Positions 61,352 to 64,000 of a DNA stretch of 64,000 nucleotides are shown piece by piece (positions within the stretch are counted from its first letter, which is position 1; every line of letters starts with the position of its first letter). This DNA comes from Antrihabitans auranticaus. Lineage in GTDB: Bacteria > Actinomycetota > Actinomycetes > Mycobacteriales > Mycobacteriaceae. Both the position numbers and the translations under genes were made by a program. Under the pieces are notes generated by a model. The model was not told the DNA's origin, made no database searches, and was given only the letters and a program-made list of their open reading frames with translations. The DNA lies in assembly GCF_016481275.1 (NCBI RefSeq), contig NZ_JAEMNW010000002.1, positions 868,001 to 932,000 on the forward strand, read 5' to 3'.

Positions 61352-62590
61352 ATGCGGCGAAATCGGCTCGTAGCCCCCCTTTTTGTCATCCTGCTGATCC
61401 TCACGGCGTGCTCGAGTGACGACTCCGACGACGAGTCCGCCGGCGAGTCCGGCCCGACACAGGACGGCTCCTTCACGCCACTGGTCGTGACGACACTCAA
61501 TCCGGAACCGATTCCGGTCAAAGGCAGCGACGGCAAAGTTCATGTCAGTTACGAACTCGCCGTTCTCAATACGGCACCGCGCGAGGCCACGATCACCCGC
61601 ATCGACACGTTGGCAGACGGGCCGGAGGGTAAGGTCGTCGCGACGATCGAGGGCGACGAGGTCGTCGCGAGATCGGTGATCGTAGGTGACTACAAGCTGC
61701 CGCCGGTTCCTGCAACGACGATCCCGGCAGGGCGCACGATGCTCTTCGTCATCGACGACGCGTACAGCGAGCGTTCGGCCGTTCCTGCCACGGTGGTCAA
61801 CCGGCTCTCCGCGACGTTCGCGCCGCTCCCGCCGAATCAGGCACCGTTCACGACCGCCTTCGAAGACTTGTCGACGCAGGACGGACCCGTCATTACGACC
61901 AGTTCGAAAGAGCCGGTCGTTCTCGGTCCACCGCTGACCGGATCCGACTGGATCGCGTTCAACGCCTGCTGCTCGCTGTCGGCTCACCGTGGGGCGCTCG
62001 TTCCCCTGGGCGGCCGCATCAATGCCGGCGAGCGGTACGCGATCGACTGGTTCAAATCGGACTTGACCGTCAAACCCCTCTACGACGAGCAGGGCGGATT
62101 GGGATCCTTCCGTGGCGACCGCACTCGCAACGAGAGTTTTCTGGCGTTCGGGCAACCGATTCTTGCCGTGGCCGACGGAACGGTTGTCACGGCGGTCGGC
62201 GACGTCGCCGATGGCGTGCCGCTGGTGATACCCGACAATCTGAAAGTTGCCGACCTCGGCGGAAATCGAGTGGTGATAGACATCGGTGACGGGCAATACG
62301 CGTTCTACGCTCACATCGAGCAGGGCTCGGTGACGGTGAAGCCCGGGGACAAGGTCACCAAGGGTCAGGAGATCGCGCGCCTGGGTAACACCGGCAGTAC
62401 GACGGAGGCGCATCTGCACTTTCAGGTGATGGCAGGTCCGCAACCCCTTACCGCAATGAATCTGCCGTTCGAGATCGAGAAGTTCGACCTCCTGGGCACG
62501 GGTGACCCCGCCGGTTTCATTCCTGCGCCGGACGCCGGACCGCGCACCGACGAACTGCCACTCATCAGCAGCGTGATCAGTTTTCCATGA
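61352..62590 (+). CDS. M23-family peptidase lipoprotein, copy 2
   Basis: A 412-residue predicted lipoprotein, paralogue of 48664-49941. The signal peptide ends in LTAC (lipobox). The M23 region is about 195-380, with His in SAHRGA, Asp in YAIDWF and HLHFQ, and the segment GDKVTKGQEIARLGNTG. The ACC/GCC-type cysteine pair in FNACC is shared with the other copy (NGCC). ATG at 61352 follows AAAGGACACGTG. The two copies share domain order and many motifs but differ in length and spacing. Confidence 0.88.
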   Translation: MRRNRLVAPLFVILLILTACSSDDSDDESAGESGPTQDGSFTPLVVTTLNPEPIPVKGSDGKVHVSYELAVLNTAPREATITRIDTLADGPEGKVVATIEGDEVVARSVIVGDYKLPPVPATTIPAGRTMLFVIDDAYSERSAVPATVVNRLSATFAPLPPNQAPFTTAFEDLSTQDGPVITTSSKEPVVLGPPLTGSDWIAFNACCSLSAHRGALVPLGGRINAGERYAIDWFKSDLTVKPLYDEQGGLGSFRGDRTRNESFLAFGQPILAVADGTVVTAVGDVADGVPLVIPDNLKVADLGGNRVVIDIGDGQYAFYAHIEQGSVTVKPGDKVTKGQEIARLGNTGSTTEAHLHFQVMAGPQPLTAMNLPFEIEKFDLLGTGDPAGFIPAPDAGPRTDELPLISSVISFP

Positions 62591-62665
62591 TCAGGTGGAC
62601 CCGGATGTGACCCAGGTCGATCACGCCGACCGTCACGTTCTGCCCGGCCGCCTCGTCCAATTGGC

Positions 62666-63418
62666 ATGACTATGAGAGTTGCGGTTGCCGGCGGAACCGG
62701 ATTGACGGGCCGCCACGTTGTGGCAGAACTCGAGCGGGCGGGGCACGAACCCGTCGTCCTGTCCCGAGCCGCGGGCGTGGACCTGACCGACGGTTCCGGG
62801 CTCGACGCTGCGCTCGCGGCTGCGGATGCGATCGTCGACGTCACCAACATCGCCACCCAGAAGCGTTCCACGGCAGTCGATTTCTTCGGCACGGTCGGAC
62901 GAACCCTGCTGAGCGGAGCCGAACGTGCGAAGGTACGGCGCATCGTGTCACTGTCGATCATCGGGATCGATGACGTCGACAGCGGCTATTACGAAGGAAA
63001 GCGGGTCCAGGAAGACGTTCTCCGCAACGGGTCGGTTCCCTGGACGATCCTGCGCGCCGCGCAGTTCCACGAATTCACCGACCAGGTCCTGGGTTTCGTT
63101 CCCGGACCGGTCGCGGTGGTACCGAAGATGCTGAGCCAACCGATCGCCGTGCGCGAGGTGGCAGCGGCGCTCGTCGCGCGCCTGGACGACTCCGGCTCCG
63201 CAATGGCGACCGAAATAGCCGGTCCCAAGCCTGAATTCCAACCGGACCTCGCGCGGCGACTCCTTCGCGCGCGTGGATCGCGCCGTCTGGTGTTGCCGGT
63301 GCGGATGCCCGGCGAGGCTGGGAAAGCAATGGTCGGGGGAGCCCTGCTACCGAAGCACGAGTTCGTGCAGGGCGTCCAGACGTTCGACGAGTGGCTGGCC
63401 GAGCGGACCCGTGTCTAG
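62666..63418 (+). CDS. NAD(P)-binding SDR-like reductase (NmrA type)
   Basis: A 250-residue atypical SDR with the glycine motif AVAGGTGLTGRHVV. The catalytic Tyr-Lys pair is not obvious, although YYEGKRVQE lies near that position. The family binds NAD(P)H and may act as a redox sensor or an oxidoreductase. An alternative ATG at 62672 exists. Its stop overlaps the stop of the convergent WS/DGAT gene within CTAG. Confidence 0.85.
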   Translation: MTMRVAVAGGTGLTGRHVVAELERAGHEPVVLSRAAGVDLTDGSGLDAALAAADAIVDVTNIATQKRSTAVDFFGTVGRTLLSGAERAKVRRIVSLSIIGIDDVDSGYYEGKRVQEDVLRNGSVPWTILRAAQFHEFTDQVLGFVPGPVAVVPKMLSQPIAVREVAAALVARLDDSGSAMATEIAGPKPEFQPDLARRLLRARGSRRLVLPVRMPGEAGKAMVGGALLPKHEFVQGVQTFDEWLAERTRV

Positions 63419-64000
63419 TCGACTTCCTGCGCCAATTTGAGCAGGGTCTCGAGCTCCTCGACGAGGTAGCGCGCGACTACGTCGATATCCGGCATCAACT
63501 CACGGCAGGCGATCAGGCCGAAGTGCAGTTCGCCGCCGTAGCTGTTGACCGTGATGTTGAAGCCCTGACCGTCTACGACGACCGAAACCGGATAGTTGGC
63601 AACCATTCTCGCGCCGGCGAGGTACACGTCGACGTTCGGTCCGGGGACGTTGGAGATGACGAGGTTGTAGGGCGGAATCCGATGCGGCAGGCCCATGGCG
63701 AAAGCCACCCGTGCCGCACGCGCGACGAGTGCAGGCGGTGCGAAGTCGGTGACGTTCTCGACCAGCCCCTCCGGGATGGCCGCTTGCTGCGCCTTGGCAA
63801 CCTTGGTTGCCTGGTGCACACGGGTGAGACGGTCGACGGGGTCATCGAGGTCGGTCGGCAGTGCGGCGAGCATTGCCGAAACCTTGTTGCCGAGTTTGGA
63901 TTTGCTGGCTTCGTCGCGGACCGACACGGGAATCATAGCGACCAAGGGGGTTTCGGGCAGGGCGTCGTGATCGATGAGCCAGTGGCGAACGGCACCGGCG
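63415..64000 (-). CDS. Wax ester synthase/diacylglycerol acyltransferase, 3' part
   Basis: C-terminal about 195 residues of a WS/DGAT enzyme, running off the window at its 5' end. It joins acyl-CoA to diacylglycerol or a fatty alcohol to make storage triacylglycerol or wax ester. Visible parts are LPETPLVAMIPVSVR, then NLVISNVPGPNVDVYLAGA and the C-terminal DUF1298-type GQGFNITVNSYGGELHFGLIA. The HHxxxDG active site lies in the missing part. It fits with the Acr1-like reductase of this window. Confidence 0.93.
   Translation of the reverse strand, partial: AGAVRHWLIDHDALPETPLVAMIPVSVRDEASKSKLGNKVSAMLAALPTDLDDPVDRLTRVHQATKVAKAQQAAIPEGLVENVTDFAPPALVARAARVAFAMGLPHRIPPYNLVISNVPGPNVDVYLAGARMVANYPVSVVVDGQGFNITVNSYGGELHFGLIACRELMPDIDVVARYLVEELETLLKLAQEVD

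Overview
The window is GC-rich, densely coded DNA from a mycolic-acid-containing actinobacterium, most likely Nocardiaceae (Rhodococcus/Nocardia-like). The first 17 kb follow the M. tuberculosis order around Rv1477-Rv1496: a RipA-type hydrolase, moxR, a DUF58 protein, a VWA protein, fabG1 (mabA), inhA, hemH, an Rv1486c-like gene, an NfeD/SPFH pair, mutA, mutB and meaB. fabG1-inhA belongs to FAS-II mycolic acid synthesis. A DUF3097 gene and a SatD-like/DUF3307-like pair are inserted relative to that order. I see no tRNA, rRNA, CRISPR array, insertion sequence or prophage.

Region by region: 0-5 kb holds cell-wall and MoxR/Bat-type genes. 5-7.5 kb holds fabG1-inhA-hemH. 7.5-12 kb holds small conserved genes, ending in a regulator/membrane operon whose promoter carries three identical-geometry inverted repeats 28 bp apart. 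12.3-17.4 kb is the methylmalonyl-CoA mutase operon, closed by a 48-bp perfect palindrome. 17.5-19.9 kb holds a LipH-type esterase and a PucR regulator. 19.9-25.3 kb is a compact reverse-strand run (DUF2784, CoA transferase, nucleoside hydrolase, amidohydrolase, DyP peroxidase, encapsulin); the peroxidase carries an encapsulin-targeting tail. 25.5-37 kb is mixed: an Acr1-like fatty acyl-CoA reductase, DUF427, a HemK-like methyltransferase, an antiporter with a UBP zinc finger, two tandem acyltransferases coupled to an LPLAT, an esterase, and a CPYC flavoprotein divergent from an XRE-cupin regulator.

37-44.6 kb holds a TetR gene, a di-iron ferritin-like protein, a Baeyer-Villiger-type monooxygenase, a single-chain multidomain acyl-CoA carboxylase (1065 aa) and a YihY protein. 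A 620-bp gap follows that looks like a structured non-coding RNA ending in a strong intrinsic terminator. 45-54 kb holds a DUF732 lipoprotein, a TetR/flavin-dehydrogenase operon, a PPOX protein, an M23 lipoprotein, a DHFR-like protein, an HPr-like protein without the phospho-histidine, and a VOC protein. 54-64 kb holds a secreted lipase, a hydrolase divergent from a SnoaL-tailed ECF sigma factor, a TetR gene with twin operators facing an OYE-DUF385 fusion, a CMD/DapB-like pair behind a KstR-type box, a second M23 lipoprotein, a reductase and the 3' part of a wax ester synthase/DGAT gene.

Taken together the genes point to lipid-centred metabolism: mycolate elongation, propionate/methylmalonate handling, long-chain acyl-CoA carboxylation, several lipases and esterases, fatty aldehyde formation and storage-lipid synthesis. 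Many single-operon repressors sit beside their own palindromic operators. The least explained items are the SatD/DUF3307 module with phased operators, the 44.8-45.2 kb RNA locus, the encapsulin operon partners, and the dispersed palindromic terminators.
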